Shown here piece by piece: positions 15,777-23,962 of a DNA stretch of 31,766 bases. Within the stretch, counting starts at the first letter, position 1. Every line of letters starts with the position of its first letter. The notes under the pieces are model-generated. The model saw nothing but the letters and a program-made list of their open reading frames with translations, made no database searches and was not told the origin of the DNA. Position numbers and translations under genes: made by a program. The stretch lies in the IMG/VR virus record IMGVR_UViG_3300013103_000034, positions 1 to 31,766 of that record; one strand, given 5' to 3'. The DNA comes from a virus.

Positions 15777-16538
15777 ATGCCTTTTGTAAAAGGAGTTTGG
15801 GTAGAACCAACTAAACAAGGAAAACAAAAAATATCTCCTTCTCAAGTTAACATGCAGTTTCTTTTAGCTAGACCTGTAGGTAAAACCTATAGAGTGGTTC
15901 AGTCTTTAATGATTACCAATAATAAAGTCTTTGATCCAAGACCACTTCAGCTGAGAAATATTAATAAAAAATCTTTATATGATTCAATTATATCAAAGGT
16001 TGCACTTTATGATAGACCTTATATGAAACTCGTTAGTTTTACAACTACCAGAGCAACATTTGAATTTGATTGGAATAAATGGATTAGAGATGCTGTAGCT
16101 AACGTAAAACCTAATAATAGAATTTCAAAGTTTGAACAGAGATTTAAGTTTAAGAAACAAGTTCCAAGAATGATTTCTTTTTCTAATTCAAGATTAAATT
16201 TTGGTGAATTTTTAGTTAGAAAATTTAAAGAATATATGAGCAAGAATAGAAAAGATAGAGTTTGGTTTGATAGGTTTCTCCCTAGAGAGTTTGCCGGAAA
16301 AATTAGGACTAAATTATCCACTATGTTTGATTATGAATATGATTGGCAACAAAATGAAGTTGTAGCTAAGCTAAAAAATATTTATATAATGGGTATTTTA
16401 TTTGCTCTTGGTAATGAAATTGCAAAAGACAGAAGTAAACCTTATGTTAAGATTGACTTTGAAAAAACAGTTAAAAGAAAAGCAAGAAGATTTGACAGAA
16501 ATAAATGGGAAAGTTTCATAAAGAAACGATTCATATAA
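15777..16538 (+). CDS. basic late protein, unknown function (253 aa)
   Basis: A very basic, aromatic-rich protein (many Lys, Arg, Phe and Trp), for example RNRKDRVWFDRFLPREFAGK in outline, with no known motif. An AAGGAG site precedes the ATG, 11 nt after the preceding gene, so it belongs to the same late unit. Its charge suggests DNA contact in the head, but it has no obvious prohead-cleavage leader. Confidence 0.65.
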   Translation: MPFVKGVWVEPTKQGKQKISPSQVNMQFLLARPVGKTYRVVQSLMITNNKVFDPRPLQLRNINKKSLYDSIISKVALYDRPYMKLVSFTTTRATFEFDWNKWIRDAVANVKPNNRISKFEQRFKFKKQVPRMISFSNSRLNFGEFLVRKFKEYMSKNRKDRVWFDRFLPREFAGKIRTKLSTMFDYEYDWQQNEVVAKLKNIYIMGILFALGNEIAKDRSKPYVKIDFEKTVKRKARRFDRNKWESFIKKRFI

Positions 16539-16548
16539 GGATAAAACT

Positions 16549-16977
16549 ATGACTTTTGATGACAAAGAAAAACTCGCAAAAAAGATTCCAGAAAACTTAG
16601 GTATGTATATCCCGGCTGGAAATAGAGCAGTAAGAGATAAACTTATGGAACTTGGTTCGAAACTGCAGATTGCAGATACAGCTACTAAACGAGAACTTGC
16701 GATAAAGTATTTTTTAGGTAAATTAAACGACATTAATTCAAAACAAAGAATGGGCAATCCATCTGATCCAGGACATAAATCTGATTATATAACTAAGATA
16801 AAGGGAATAGTTAAAAAAATTTTAGTTCTTTATGAACTTCCTTATGAGTCTTACCAAAAGATTAGCTTTAATCCTATTGAAGATAAATGGACTTATAATG
16901 AAAAAATAGAGCGTAGTAATTTTTACAATAACAAGTTGAAAAAAAGTCTTAAAGAACATATATTGTTCAACGTTTAA
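16549..16977 (+). CDS. late protein, unknown function (142 aa)
   Basis: ATG 10 nt after the previous gene with an AAGGA site. The N-terminal half is helical and charged, and the middle contains GNPSDPGHKSDYITKIK. No family recognised. It is the last gene of the late unit and stops just before the promoter cassette at 16980. Confidence 0.6.
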   Translation: MTFDDKEKLAKKIPENLGMYIPAGNRAVRDKLMELGSKLQIADTATKRELAIKYFLGKLNDINSKQRMGNPSDPGHKSDYITKIKGIVKKILVLYELPYESYQKISFNPIEDKWTYNEKIERSNFYNNKLKKSLKEHILFNV

Positions 16978-16979
16978 AC

Positions 16980-17008
16980 TTGACAAAAAAAGAATAATAT
17001 ATTATAAT
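16980..17008 (+). promoter_or_regulatory. early promoter cassette (TTGACA-17-TATAAT) for a small RNA
   Basis: -35 at 16980-16985, 17-nt spacer, -10 TATAAT at 17003-17008. No gene follows; a terminator lies 34 nt past the -10 box. Confidence 0.8.
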
Positions 17009-17014
17009 TAATTA

Positions 17015-17071
17015 ATCGATACCCCCTACGTTGGTTATGCTGGGAACCGGATCAAAACGGTTCCCTTTTTT
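17015..17071 (+). ncRNA. candidate short phage RNA, about 57 nt
   Basis: A consensus promoter cassette and a strong terminator enclose a region with no gene and no ribosome binding site. The predicted RNA starts near 17015 and ends in the terminator T run. Its free 5' part is about 27 nt with a CCCCC stretch (17022-17026), and the rest is the terminator hairpin. The CCCCCU-type stretch could pair with AGGGGG-like sites; targets are unknown. Confidence 0.55.
17042..17071 (+). terminator. Rho-independent terminator of the small RNA
   Basis: Stem GGGAACCG / CGGTTCCC with loop GATCAAAA, then six Ts. Confidence 0.9.
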
Positions 17072-17077
17072 ACGCAC

Positions 17078-17103
17078 AAAAAACCCTTCCATTTCTGGAA
17101 GGG
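17078..17103 (-). terminator. Rho-independent terminator of the tail tube gene
   Basis: On the minus strand, stem CCCTTCCA / TGGAAGGG (loop GAAA) followed by T6. It lies 26 nt after the tail tube gene's stop and back to back with the small RNA terminator. Confidence 0.85.
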
Positions 17104-17128
17104 TGGAAGCGGGGAATTGAAGGGTTGA

Positions 17129-17668
17129 CTAGAATACAGGGGTAGTATCTTCGTCATTTCCTTTTATTGTATAATCATATTTGAATGTCACGGAACATTC
17201 AGAAATTGTGTCGTCATCGTAGGAAAAAGCATCTCCCCAAGAAACGTTTGTTGGCCAGACATAGTAAAGGTTCCAAAGTCTAACTACACCACCAGCTGGG
17301 TCTAATTGAGCCATTGTTGCCGAAGTGGAATACTGAGTTTTGAAATACATTTGTCCAGTAATAGGATTGTAAATTGATTGTGACCAATCGTAAAGGATTT
17401 GTCCGGAGGATTTAGATCCTGCGATATAATCGTAGAAGGTTGCTGCGAGATCGTTATAGGTAGGTTTTCCAGCAGTCCAAAATCTTTCATTTAATCTCTG
17501 GGCTTCAGTTGGATTAAAAGTAATATTAGGAACAGTTGCTGTGTGCATTGCGAAAGCTAATTCGGAAGGATCACCACCACCAGGAACTGCAGTAAACTGC
17601 ATAACGAAACGATTTTTCTTTAAAGGTTCTAAGGTTGAACTTTTACTTGTTGTTAATGATATAGCCAT
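17129..17668 (-). CDS. 19: tail tube protein (T4 gp19-like)
   Basis: A 179-residue protein with the layout of T4 gp19-family tube subunits. The N-terminus (PLKKNRFVMQF) is followed by P-N-I-T-F-N, then the long segment ending ISECSVTFKYDYT near the C-terminus, where the subunits join by beta strands. The subunits stack into the inner tube through which DNA passes. The ATG at 17668 has an AGGAG site; a weak late-type motif lies 32 nt upstream. It ends at a strong terminator. It is isolated from other tail genes in this window and transcribed leftward, consistent with a highly expressed single-gene unit. Confidence 0.85.
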   Translation of the reverse strand: MAISLTTSKSSTLEPLKKNRFVMQFTAVPGGGDPSELAFAMHTATVPNITFNPTEAQRLNERFWTAGKPTYNDLAATFYDYIAGSKSSGQILYDWSQSIYNPITGQMYFKTQYSTSATMAQLDPAGGVVRLWNLYYVWPTNVSWGDAFSYDDDTISECSVTFKYDYTIKGNDEDTTPVF

Positions 17669-17700
17669 TTATATCTCCTGAAAGTCTTATTATAATTAAC

Positions 17701-17710
17701 TTATCCTAAT
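17701..17710 (-). promoter_or_regulatory. possible late-type motif ATTAGGATAA
   Basis: A degenerate form of the late motif on the minus strand, 32 nt before the tail tube ATG. It abuts the plus-strand copy at 17711. Confidence 0.35.
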
Positions 17711-17720
17711 GTTAAGATAA
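17711..17720 (+). promoter_or_regulatory. possible late-type motif GTTAAGATAA
   Basis: One mismatch from the motif, on the plus strand, 40 nt before the GTG start of the HNH gene. Confidence 0.4.
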
Positions 17721-17760
17721 TTATAGTGAAAGTTATCAAAGAAAATTATTTGAGGACAAA

Positions 17761-18321
17761 GTGGATAGAAAAGAATACCTAAAAGAATATAAAGAATTAC
17801 ATAAAGAAGAGATAAAAGAGTATAAAAAATCTTGGTATCAAAGAAACAAAGAGAAAGTAAAGTCTCGCTCAAAAGAATACTATAAAGAAAATACAGAAAA
17901 AGTGAAAGAAAGAAATAAGTTTTATACTGACTTTAAGAATGAAAGTGATATGAATCATAGTATAAAATTAAATGTTCTTAGTCACATCAATACTGGAATA
18001 AGAAATGGTTGGTTTGAAAAAAGACTTGAACAGATGTTAGGATATTCTTCTTGGCAATTAGTTGAAAGACTTGAAGGTTTTTGGGAAAATAATATGACGT
18101 GGGATAATTATAAAACAAGTGGATGGCATATACATCACGTTATTCCAATGAAAGTGTTTAATTTTTATAATGAAGAAGAGATAAAAAAATGTTGGGATTT
18201 GAGAAACATATATCCATTATGGAACAAGGATAGACACACTGATATAGATTGGAAAGAAATAGATATATCAAAGTTGAATGATTTATTGCCAGACACTCTT
18301 TTGATGGAGGAATTAACGTGA
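17761..18321 (+). CDS. HNH homing endonuclease 1 (free-standing)
   Basis: A 186-residue protein. GTG start with a GAGG site 6 nt upstream. The N-terminal 60 residues are Lys/Glu/Tyr-rich and helical. The HNH core is WHIHHVIP (122-129), then W-D-L-R-N (145-149) and the W-N-K-D-R segment (154-158). The C-terminal LNDLLP pattern is shared with the other two HNH proteins in this window. It would cut DNA at or near its own insertion site and spread by repair. Its 3' end provides GGAGG for the next gene's GTG start. It lacks the N-terminal cysteine pairs of the other two. Confidence 0.85.
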   Translation: MDRKEYLKEYKELHKEEIKEYKKSWYQRNKEKVKSRSKEYYKENTEKVKERNKFYTDFKNESDMNHSIKLNVLSHINTGIRNGWFEKRLEQMLGYSSWQLVERLEGFWENNMTWDNYKTSGWHIHHVIPMKVFNFYNEEEIKKCWDLRNIYPLWNKDRHTDIDWKEIDISKLNDLLPDTLLMEELT

Positions 18322-18563
18322 GATTTAATACTATGGTTAAAAAGTTCGTTTATTTTTTAGAGGTAAAAAATGAATATAGTCAGCTGTATGCTGATATGAT
18401 TATAGAAAATGCTACTGCGTGGAATAAAGAATGGTTATTAGAAGAGCTAACAAGACAGATAAAAGTTTTTAAAGAATATGACGAACAACCAGATAAAGTA
18501 AATTTTAATTATCTGCCATTTTGCGAACAGTTTCTACAAGAAAGACCGAAGTTATTCAGTTGA
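18318..18563 (+). CDS. small protein, unknown function (81 aa)
   Basis: GTG start overlapping the TGA of the HNH gene (GTGA), with a GGAGG site 7 nt upstream inside the HNH gene. The protein is helical with several Trp and Tyr residues and has no recognised family. Its TGA stop is part of the TTGACA of the next promoter. It could be an early accessory gene now expressed through the HNH transcript. Confidence 0.6.
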   Translation: MRFNTMVKKFVYFLEVKNEYSQLYADMIIENATAWNKEWLLEELTRQIKVFKEYDEQPDKVNFNYLPFCEQFLQERPKLFS

Positions 18564-18588
18564 CAATAAAAGAATAATTGCATATAAT
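18560..18588 (+). promoter_or_regulatory. early promoter cassette (TTGACA-17-TATAAT)
   Basis: -35 at 18560-18565 containing the upstream gene's stop codon, -10 TATAAT at 18583-18588. Unlike most copies it is followed by a short leader with an AGGAG site. Confidence 0.85.
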
Positions 18589-18604
18589 AAAGTAGGAGAA
18601 AAAA

Positions 18605-18775
18605 ATGGACGAGATTACAAGATTAGAAGAAGCTATTGCGTTTGAGCAACAAAGGTTAGCTAATTTTATAGAAGAAGGTACAACTTCTTCCTCTGCGCTT
18701 CGTGATGTTTATTATGATATTATAAAAATGCAAGAAAAAATAAGGAGTCTTAGTGAAGGTATTGATAACGAGTGA
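18605..18775 (+). CDS. small early protein, unknown function (56 aa)
   Basis: ATG with a TAGGAG site 6 nt upstream, directly behind a promoter cassette. The protein (MDEITRLEEAIAFEQQRL...) is acidic and helical, possibly a coiled coil. It overlaps the GTG start of the gp47-like gene by 23 nt and carries that gene's AAGGAG site, so the two are coupled. Confidence 0.6.
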   Translation: MDEITRLEEAIAFEQQRLANFIEEGTTSSSALRDVYYDIIKMQEKIRSLSEGIDNE

Positions 18776-19730
18776 TTTACACATTCAATCAGGAATATAT
18801 ACAGACATTGGAATAGATTATATAGATTATCTATCGGAATACTGTAACGAATATGGGATAACAGACTTAATTATTGCTGGTGATATTTTTGAGAAATCAA
18901 GCAAGATTAATAATGATGCATTCATTCCATTGTTTTTTAAATTTATGGAGTTAAAGGAATCTGGTTTAAATATTACAATCGTATTAGGGAACCACGACAT
19001 TTACTCTGTTGACAATGATAGTTTAGTAGAAACGTTTGCTGTGTTTGGAAAAGTAATTAAGAATTTTGAACAAATTAAAATAGGTGGAAGGACAATAGAC
19101 TTTCTTCCTTATACTAAGGATGTTGATTTAGTCCCGAGTTCTGGAGATATTTTAATTACGCATCTTAGTATAGCAGATTTCTCTTTTGATAATAAGTTTC
19201 ACGTAAGTGAAAAAGCTGGAATGCCAAGAAAAATATTCGAAGGATACAACAAAGTATTCACAGGACATTTTCATAGACCACAAACCAAGGGAAACATTAT
19301 TTACATGGGTTCTCCATATCAAATGAACTTTGGCGAGATAGGACAAAGAAAAGGATTTGTTGTTTATGATTTAGAGTATGATGATTGGGAAAGAGTTTGG
19401 TATGAACAAGCTCCAATCTATAAGAAAATAACGGTTAATAATTTTCAAAACGAAGATGTAACTAATTGTTTTGTTCAAGTTGAAATAAAAGAAAAGATGG
19501 ATAATTACGTTCAATTAAAACACATTTTATATGAAAAAGGTGCTCTTATTGTATCTCCTAAATTTCTTGACTCCGAAGAAGAAATTACAGTTAATGAAGA
19601 AACGAAACTCGATATGAACTCTTCTGTTCCTGTAATGGTAAAAGAGTATATTCTTAATAGCATTGAGGCTACAGGAATTGACAATAAAGAGCTTGTTACA
19701 ATTTTTGATAAAGTGTTAGCAAGTATTTGA
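18753..19730 (+). CDS. 47: recombination nuclease subunit gp47 (SbcD/Mre11-like)
   Basis: A 325-residue calcineurin-like phosphoesterase. D8 and H10 (SDLH), GD at 43-44, GNHD at 79-82, ITH at 135-137 and GHFH at 171-174 are the two-metal site residues of the Mre11/SbcD family. It pairs with the SbcC/Rad50-like protein encoded downstream to resect DNA ends and make 3' tails for UvsX. The GTG start is set by AAGGAG 6 nt upstream. Its TGA stop is part of the next promoter's TTGACA. The length is close to T4 gp47 (339). Confidence 0.92.
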   Translation: MKVLITSDLHIQSGIYTDIGIDYIDYLSEYCNEYGITDLIIAGDIFEKSSKINNDAFIPLFFKFMELKESGLNITIVLGNHDIYSVDNDSLVETFAVFGKVIKNFEQIKIGGRTIDFLPYTKDVDLVPSSGDILITHLSIADFSFDNKFHVSEKAGMPRKIFEGYNKVFTGHFHRPQTKGNIIYMGSPYQMNFGEIGQRKGFVVYDLEYDDWERVWYEQAPIYKKITVNNFQNEDVTNCFVQVEIKEKMDNYVQLKHILYEKGALIVSPKFLDSEEEITVNEETKLDMNSSVPVMVKEYILNSIEATGIDNKELVTIFDKVLASI

Positions 19731-19755
19731 CAATAAAAGAATAATAAGTTATAAT
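19727..19755 (+). promoter_or_regulatory. early promoter cassette (TTGACA-17-TATAAT)
   Basis: -35 at 19727-19732 containing the gp47 stop, -10 TATAAT at 19750-19755, and the ATG 5 nt later at 19761, predicting a leaderless mRNA. Confidence 0.85.
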
Positions 19756-19760
19756 TAGAT

Positions 19761-19919
19761 ATGAAAACAACAAAAGGACGTTTGAAGTCCTTCCCAGTTA
19801 TATTTAGATACTTCTTAGAAGATACGATTATGATTAATCTAACGAAAGAGAAAGTAACAATTTTTTATGATGGGACTTACAAACAAACAAAAACAGGGCC
19901 AAGAGTTAAGAGGGGTTAA
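19761..19919 (+). CDS. small basic protein between gp47 and gp46 (52 aa)
   Basis: ATG 5 nt after the -10 box, with no ribosome binding site. The product (MKTTKGRLKSFPVIFRYF...) is basic with a beta-like middle and no recognised family. Its TAA overlaps the ATG of the gp46-like gene by one base, so it also couples that gene's translation. Its place between the two subunits of the nuclease complex resembles T4, where small genes such as 46.1 lie nearby, but no homology is claimed. Confidence 0.6.
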   Translation: MKTTKGRLKSFPVIFRYFLEDTIMINLTKEKVTIFYDGTYKQTKTGPRVKRG

Positions 19920-22093
19920 TGAAACTTCAATATGTAAAACTAAAAAACTTCAAGAGTTATCCAGACCAGGAAACAACTGTTGATTTGAGTTTTGACGGCA
20001 TCAAACTTTTAGTCGGAGAGAACGGTGATGGAAAATCAACCTTTTTCGATGCTATTATTTGGGCCATCTATGGAAAAAACAAGGACGGTGTTGATGGTGT
20101 TGTCAATCGCAAAACTAAAAAGGATTGTAAGGTTGAAGTTGGCTTTAAAGTTGGTTCGTCTAGCTATTCAATTGTTAGATATAGGAAGCACGAGACAAAT
20201 GGTAATAAACTATTATTCTTTAAGGGAACTAAAAATATTTCACAGCGAACAGCAGGAGCAACTCAAGAGCTTATTGATGGAATAATTGAGATACAATATA
20301 ATACAATGATATCATCTGTAGTATTATCATCTGAATTATATACATCGTTTCTTCGGTCTTCTCGCGCTGATAGATTAAAAACGTTTGAGTCTATTCTTTC
20401 TTTGAAAGAAATTACTTTATTCTACAATAAACTCAAGAAGTTAAAAGAACCGATTGATGAAAAAGTTAGTAAATTAAACTTAGATATTGATAAAACTTTT
20501 GTAGCTATTAAATCTCTATCTGATAATATAGATGAATATAAAGATGGTGTTAAAAAAACACTACTTGCTTTTAAATCCGAAAAGGAAGCCTTACAAGGTG
20601 AGGTATTTCAACTAACAAGCAAAATATCAGAATATGATAGTATTGATGTAGACAAAGAAATTAATAACAACGAAGCTTATGATATTATTATTAAGCGGAT
20701 AAAAGAAATCGATGAATTAATTCTAATTGATAAAGGGAAACTAACTGATATAAACAGTTTAGTTGCTCAACTTGAGGATTGTGAAGAACAGATAGATAAC
20801 TATCAACGAATTGATATTCAAAAAGAGCTTATTCAAAATAAAGAATATTCTGATATTAAAGCAAAAAACGAAAAGGTCAATACAGCAATTGTAAAACTCT
20901 CTGCTGGAATAGTTTTAACTGGACACCTTGATAAAAACATAAAAGCTTTTCAAGATAAAATTTGGAATTTAGAAAAAGAAATAAAGAACATTCAAGAACA
21001 TCTTGATACTTGTCCTACTTGTGGACAAGAAGTAGAAAGAGAATTAACGGAAAAACTAGTAGCAGATAAAAATATTGTTCTTGATGATGTAAAAGTAAGC
21101 CTTAAAAAAGAGAAAGAAACATTAGAAAATGATTTAATCAAAAATAAAGAGATAGATGATGCTATCAAGAAATTAAAAGGTATGGTATCTGAAGCAATTG
21201 AGCCTGTTCATAGTGTTGAAATATTGCATGCAATGAGTGGAAAGTTAAAGGATGAAAAAAATAGAAGTCTTCTTCTCAAAAAAGATATTGAAAACGCAGA
21301 AAGTAATAATAAAGAAATTGAAACAAGGCTATCAGCGTATAGAGCAGAAAAGAAAATTAATGTAGATAATAAGTCTGAGCCTGAATATCATACTATGTTC
21401 CTGAAAGATTTAAGGGAAAAAATTGTTCTTCTTAAAGATGAAGCTGAAGAGAAAAGACAGAATATTCTAACAATAGATGTTAAAGCTAAATCTTCGTATG
21501 ATAAAGGTTATATAGATAACACTCAGGTGACAATAAAAGAGTTAAAGAAAACATTAACAAAAACCGATAAGAAACTAAAAAAAGCTACTATTGAAAAAAA
21601 ACACTATGAAGCCTTATTAACTATTTTCTCAAATAAGGATAGTGGATTTAAAAAGTTCTTTATTAATAAGATGGTTAGTATTTTTAATGATAGGGTTAAT
21701 TTTTATCTTCCATTCTTTTTTGATGATGATGTTGAAGTTGATTTTGATAAGGACTTAAATGAAGTTATAAAGATAAATAAAGAGGAAGTAACGTTTGCAT
21801 CATTTAGTTCAGGACAAAAAACAAGGTTTGATATAGCTATATCATTCTCACTTTTCTTCATGGTAAAGATGTTCTTTTCATCAACTATAAATCTTTTAGT
21901 GTTTGATGAAATATTGGATATGAATTTAGACAAAAAGGGATTTAATTCTGTGTATGAGATTATAGAGAATTTAGGGGATTTCAATACAGTTTTTGTTGTA
22001 TCCCATCAAGAGTTTTATAAGGAGAAGTTTAATCATCATATTCATATAAAGCGTAATAGTAAAGGATTTAGTTATATTTACAACGAGGTGTAA
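19919..22093 (+). CDS. 46: recombination nuclease subunit gp46 (SbcC/Rad50-like)
   Basis: A 724-residue SMC-like ATPase. Walker A GENGDGKST (33-41) is followed by a long coiled-coil arm broken by the zinc hook CPTC (365-368). The second arm leads to the ABC signature SSGQ (630-633) and Walker B LLVFDE (659-664); the H-loop is in VVSHQE. It forms the ATPase and tether of the Mre11-Rad50-type complex with gp47. It is longer than T4 gp46 (about 560), mainly in the coiled coil. Start coupled to the small upstream gene (TAATG). The leaderless early promoter at 19727 drives both. Confidence 0.93.
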   Translation: MKLQYVKLKNFKSYPDQETTVDLSFDGIKLLVGENGDGKSTFFDAIIWAIYGKNKDGVDGVVNRKTKKDCKVEVGFKVGSSSYSIVRYRKHETNGNKLLFFKGTKNISQRTAGATQELIDGIIEIQYNTMISSVVLSSELYTSFLRSSRADRLKTFESILSLKEITLFYNKLKKLKEPIDEKVSKLNLDIDKTFVAIKSLSDNIDEYKDGVKKTLLAFKSEKEALQGEVFQLTSKISEYDSIDVDKEINNNEAYDIIIKRIKEIDELILIDKGKLTDINSLVAQLEDCEEQIDNYQRIDIQKELIQNKEYSDIKAKNEKVNTAIVKLSAGIVLTGHLDKNIKAFQDKIWNLEKEIKNIQEHLDTCPTCGQEVERELTEKLVADKNIVLDDVKVSLKKEKETLENDLIKNKEIDDAIKKLKGMVSEAIEPVHSVEILHAMSGKLKDEKNRSLLLKKDIENAESNNKEIETRLSAYRAEKKINVDNKSEPEYHTMFLKDLREKIVLLKDEAEEKRQNILTIDVKAKSSYDKGYIDNTQVTIKELKKTLTKTDKKLKKATIEKKHYEALLTIFSNKDSGFKKFFINKMVSIFNDRVNFYLPFFFDDDVEVDFDKDLNEVIKINKEEVTFASFSSGQKTRFDIAISFSLFFMVKMFFSSTINLLVFDEILDMNLDKKGFNSVYEIIENLGDFNTVFVVSHQEFYKEKFNHHIHIKRNSKGFSYIYNEV

Positions 22094-22094
22094 C

Positions 22095-22502
22095 ATGGAA
22101 AAACAAACTCCGCCAATGCAATTAATGGATGAAATTATAACAAAACATAATTTCATTGATGTAATGAAGAATACTTATGGTTTAGCAATTTTAACTAATG
22201 GATCTTTTGTTAAAATCTTAAATAATTTTGAAGGAATTTGTGAAACCTGGAAGCTCTTTAACGAAGCAATGGCTATGGATGATGTGGAAGCTCAACAAAG
22301 AATTCTCTTAGAAAATACTAGAGGTGGAATTATAGATACAGGAACTACAGTAATTGATATTCAAACAATAGCAACTATGTATCCTTTATATAGAATGACA
22401 CATGATAATGAAGAAGTAAAAAAAATAAATAAATTTAAAATGAATGAAATAGATAATTTTATTTACTGGGATCAAACGATGGGAGAAACAGAAGACGAAT
22501 AA
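22095..22502 (+). CDS. protein of unknown function downstream of gp46 (135 aa)
   Basis: ATG two bases after the gp46 stop, so the same transcript. The protein is acidic and mixed helix/strand; its C-terminus (DQTMGETEDE) is acidic. No family recognised. It ends at the bidirectional terminator 22502-22531. Confidence 0.65.
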   Translation: MEKQTPPMQLMDEIITKHNFIDVMKNTYGLAILTNGSFVKILNNFEGICETWKLFNEAMAMDDVEAQQRILLENTRGGIIDTGTTVIDIQTIATMYPLYRMTHDNEEVKKINKFKMNEIDNFIYWDQTMGETEDE

Positions 22503-22531
22503 AAAAAGACACTCAATTGAGTGTCTTTTTT
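22502..22531. terminator. bidirectional Rho-independent terminator, copy of 3980-4009
   Basis: The same 30-nt A6-GACACTC-AATT-GAGTGTC-T6 palindrome, again between two convergent genes (ends at 22502 and 22533). Confidence 0.9.
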
Positions 22532-22532
22532 G

Positions 22533-23921
22533 TTATTTTGCTTCTGATTGTCTTGGATATTTTTCAACTGGTATGTCTACTTTCGTAGGACTTTCACTTC
22601 CTCTCATTGTAGTTACATTTGGAGCTACTTTTCTTTTAACTAGTCGTCTTGCTTTATCAGCATCTGCTCTAGCTTTATCTCTTATTGCTTTTGCATCTGC
22701 AAGTATTTTAGCTTTTATTGCTGGATCGTCACTTTCTATAAATTCTTTTAGTCTTTTAGGTGCCCATTTTTTAATAATTGCGTCACTTACTTCTGATTTG
22801 ATTTTTGATTTTACTTTGTCTGTAGTTGATTTGATAATAGGTGCTGCAACTTTAGCACCTCGTTTAATTCCAGCTTCTGCAACTTTAGCTGCTGAACCTA
22901 GTTTTTGTTTTAAAATATTTGCTGTTCTTGATTGAGTGACTTTTTCAGTTCCTTTCTTTATAGCTGAAGCCGCTTCTTTAGCTCTTCCACCTATTCTTTC
23001 TATTACATTGTCCATTGATTTTAGTTGTGCTTTATTAGATGCTGCGTTTATAATTTGTTTTACTTGTCCTAGGTAATTTTGTGAGTTTGTTGTTGCTTTT
23101 AGTCTTGATGAGAAGTTTGAGAAGTTTGAATAACGTTGTTCTTCTTTTTTGATTGAGTTTATTTTTTTGTTGACCGCCTTTTCCATATCGGTGGCAACTT
23201 TTTTCATTTTCATTTTTTTAACATCATTAACTGCTTTTTCAGAAGCATCGTTAACTTTTTCTAACGCTGCAGCTAAAGCTTCTTCTGCTTGTTTAGCAAT
23301 GTTAGATGGACCTTTAGGGTCATCAGGATTTACTTTCTGAACCTTATTCATAGGTTTTGAAAGTCTCTGAGTTTCCTTACCTCTTTTAATTAAATCAGCG
23401 GTTTTTAAATCAAGTGCGTCAGATGTTTCTTTTTCGGCCTTAGGTGTTTCTTCCGTACTTTTAGGAGCCTCAGTTTCCGCTTTTGGAGCTTCAGATGTCT
23501 TAGGTGTTTCAGTAGGAGTTTCCTTCTTAGAAGTTTTTATAGATTTGATATAAGGTTTAGTTCCCTTTCTAACATTCTGAATAATAGGTAAATCGCCTAT
23601 TTTATCATCACCTTCTGGTGTAAGATTAAGACTATCAAGAATTTCTTTATCAGCTTTAGTTGGTTTTGAAGATAAAACATCAATCGCTAAAGCAAGGTTT
23701 CTATAATCTTCTGTGTTTGTGCTGACAACTTTCTCCATAGCTGTTTGTAGAAAGTCATCTTTAAGTTCTTTAGATGCTTTTTTAACTATATCAGCGGCTA
23801 AAGTTTTTGCAGCTTTGCTTGTTTTAAACGCTGCTCCGCTTTGACTGATCATATCATCAAACGAAACAGGAGTTGCAGCTTCGTCTATTTTGTTATTGTA
23901 AAATTCTTTAAAGGATACCAT
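22533..23921 (-). CDS. predicted packaged internal head protein (462 aa)
   Basis: The leader MVSFKEFYNNKIDE before Ala15 closely resembles T4 internal-protein leaders (MKTYQEFIAE before Ala), which direct proteins into the prohead and are removed by the prohead protease. The body is Lys/Ala/Glu-rich with a Pro/Thr/Glu repeat-like linker (about 135-165) and long helices. No catalytic motif seen. The ATG at 23921 has a GGAGA site and a perfect late motif 27 nt upstream. It ends at a strong terminator. Probably injected with the DNA, as T4 internal proteins are; what it does there is unknown. Confidence 0.7.
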   Translation of the reverse strand: MVSFKEFYNNKIDEAATPVSFDDMISQSGAAFKTSKAAKTLAADIVKKASKELKDDFLQTAMEKVVSTNTEDYRNLALAIDVLSSKPTKADKEILDSLNLTPEGDDKIGDLPIIQNVRKGTKPYIKSIKTSKKETPTETPKTSEAPKAETEAPKSTEETPKAEKETSDALDLKTADLIKRGKETQRLSKPMNKVQKVNPDDPKGPSNIAKQAEEALAAALEKVNDASEKAVNDVKKMKMKKVATDMEKAVNKKINSIKKEEQRYSNFSNFSSRLKATTNSQNYLGQVKQIINAASNKAQLKSMDNVIERIGGRAKEAASAIKKGTEKVTQSRTANILKQKLGSAAKVAEAGIKRGAKVAAPIIKSTTDKVKSKIKSEVSDAIIKKWAPKRLKEFIESDDPAIKAKILADAKAIRDKARADADKARRLVKRKVAPNVTTMRGSESPTKVDIPVEKYPRQSEAK

Positions 23922-23948
23922 GCGTATGTTCTCCGAGTATTGTTTATT

Positions 23949-23958
23949 TTATCTTTAC
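23949..23958 (-). promoter_or_regulatory. late-type promoter motif GTAAAGATAA
   Basis: Perfect copy on the minus strand, 27 nt before the ATG at 23921 and only 4 nt after the stop of HNH gene 2. Confidence 0.6.
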
Positions 23959-23962
23959 AGAG

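Noticed and set aside
17036-17128. Short reading frame ATG CTG GGA... over the small RNA region
   Set aside because: It has no ribosome binding site and would run through the terminator hairpin, so it is unlikely to be translated from this RNA.
19678-19683. TTGACAATAAAG inside the gp47-like gene as another promoter
   Set aside because: No -10 box at 16-18 nt; the nearest TACAAT is about 13 nt away, and the codons (I-D-N-K-E) explain the sequence.
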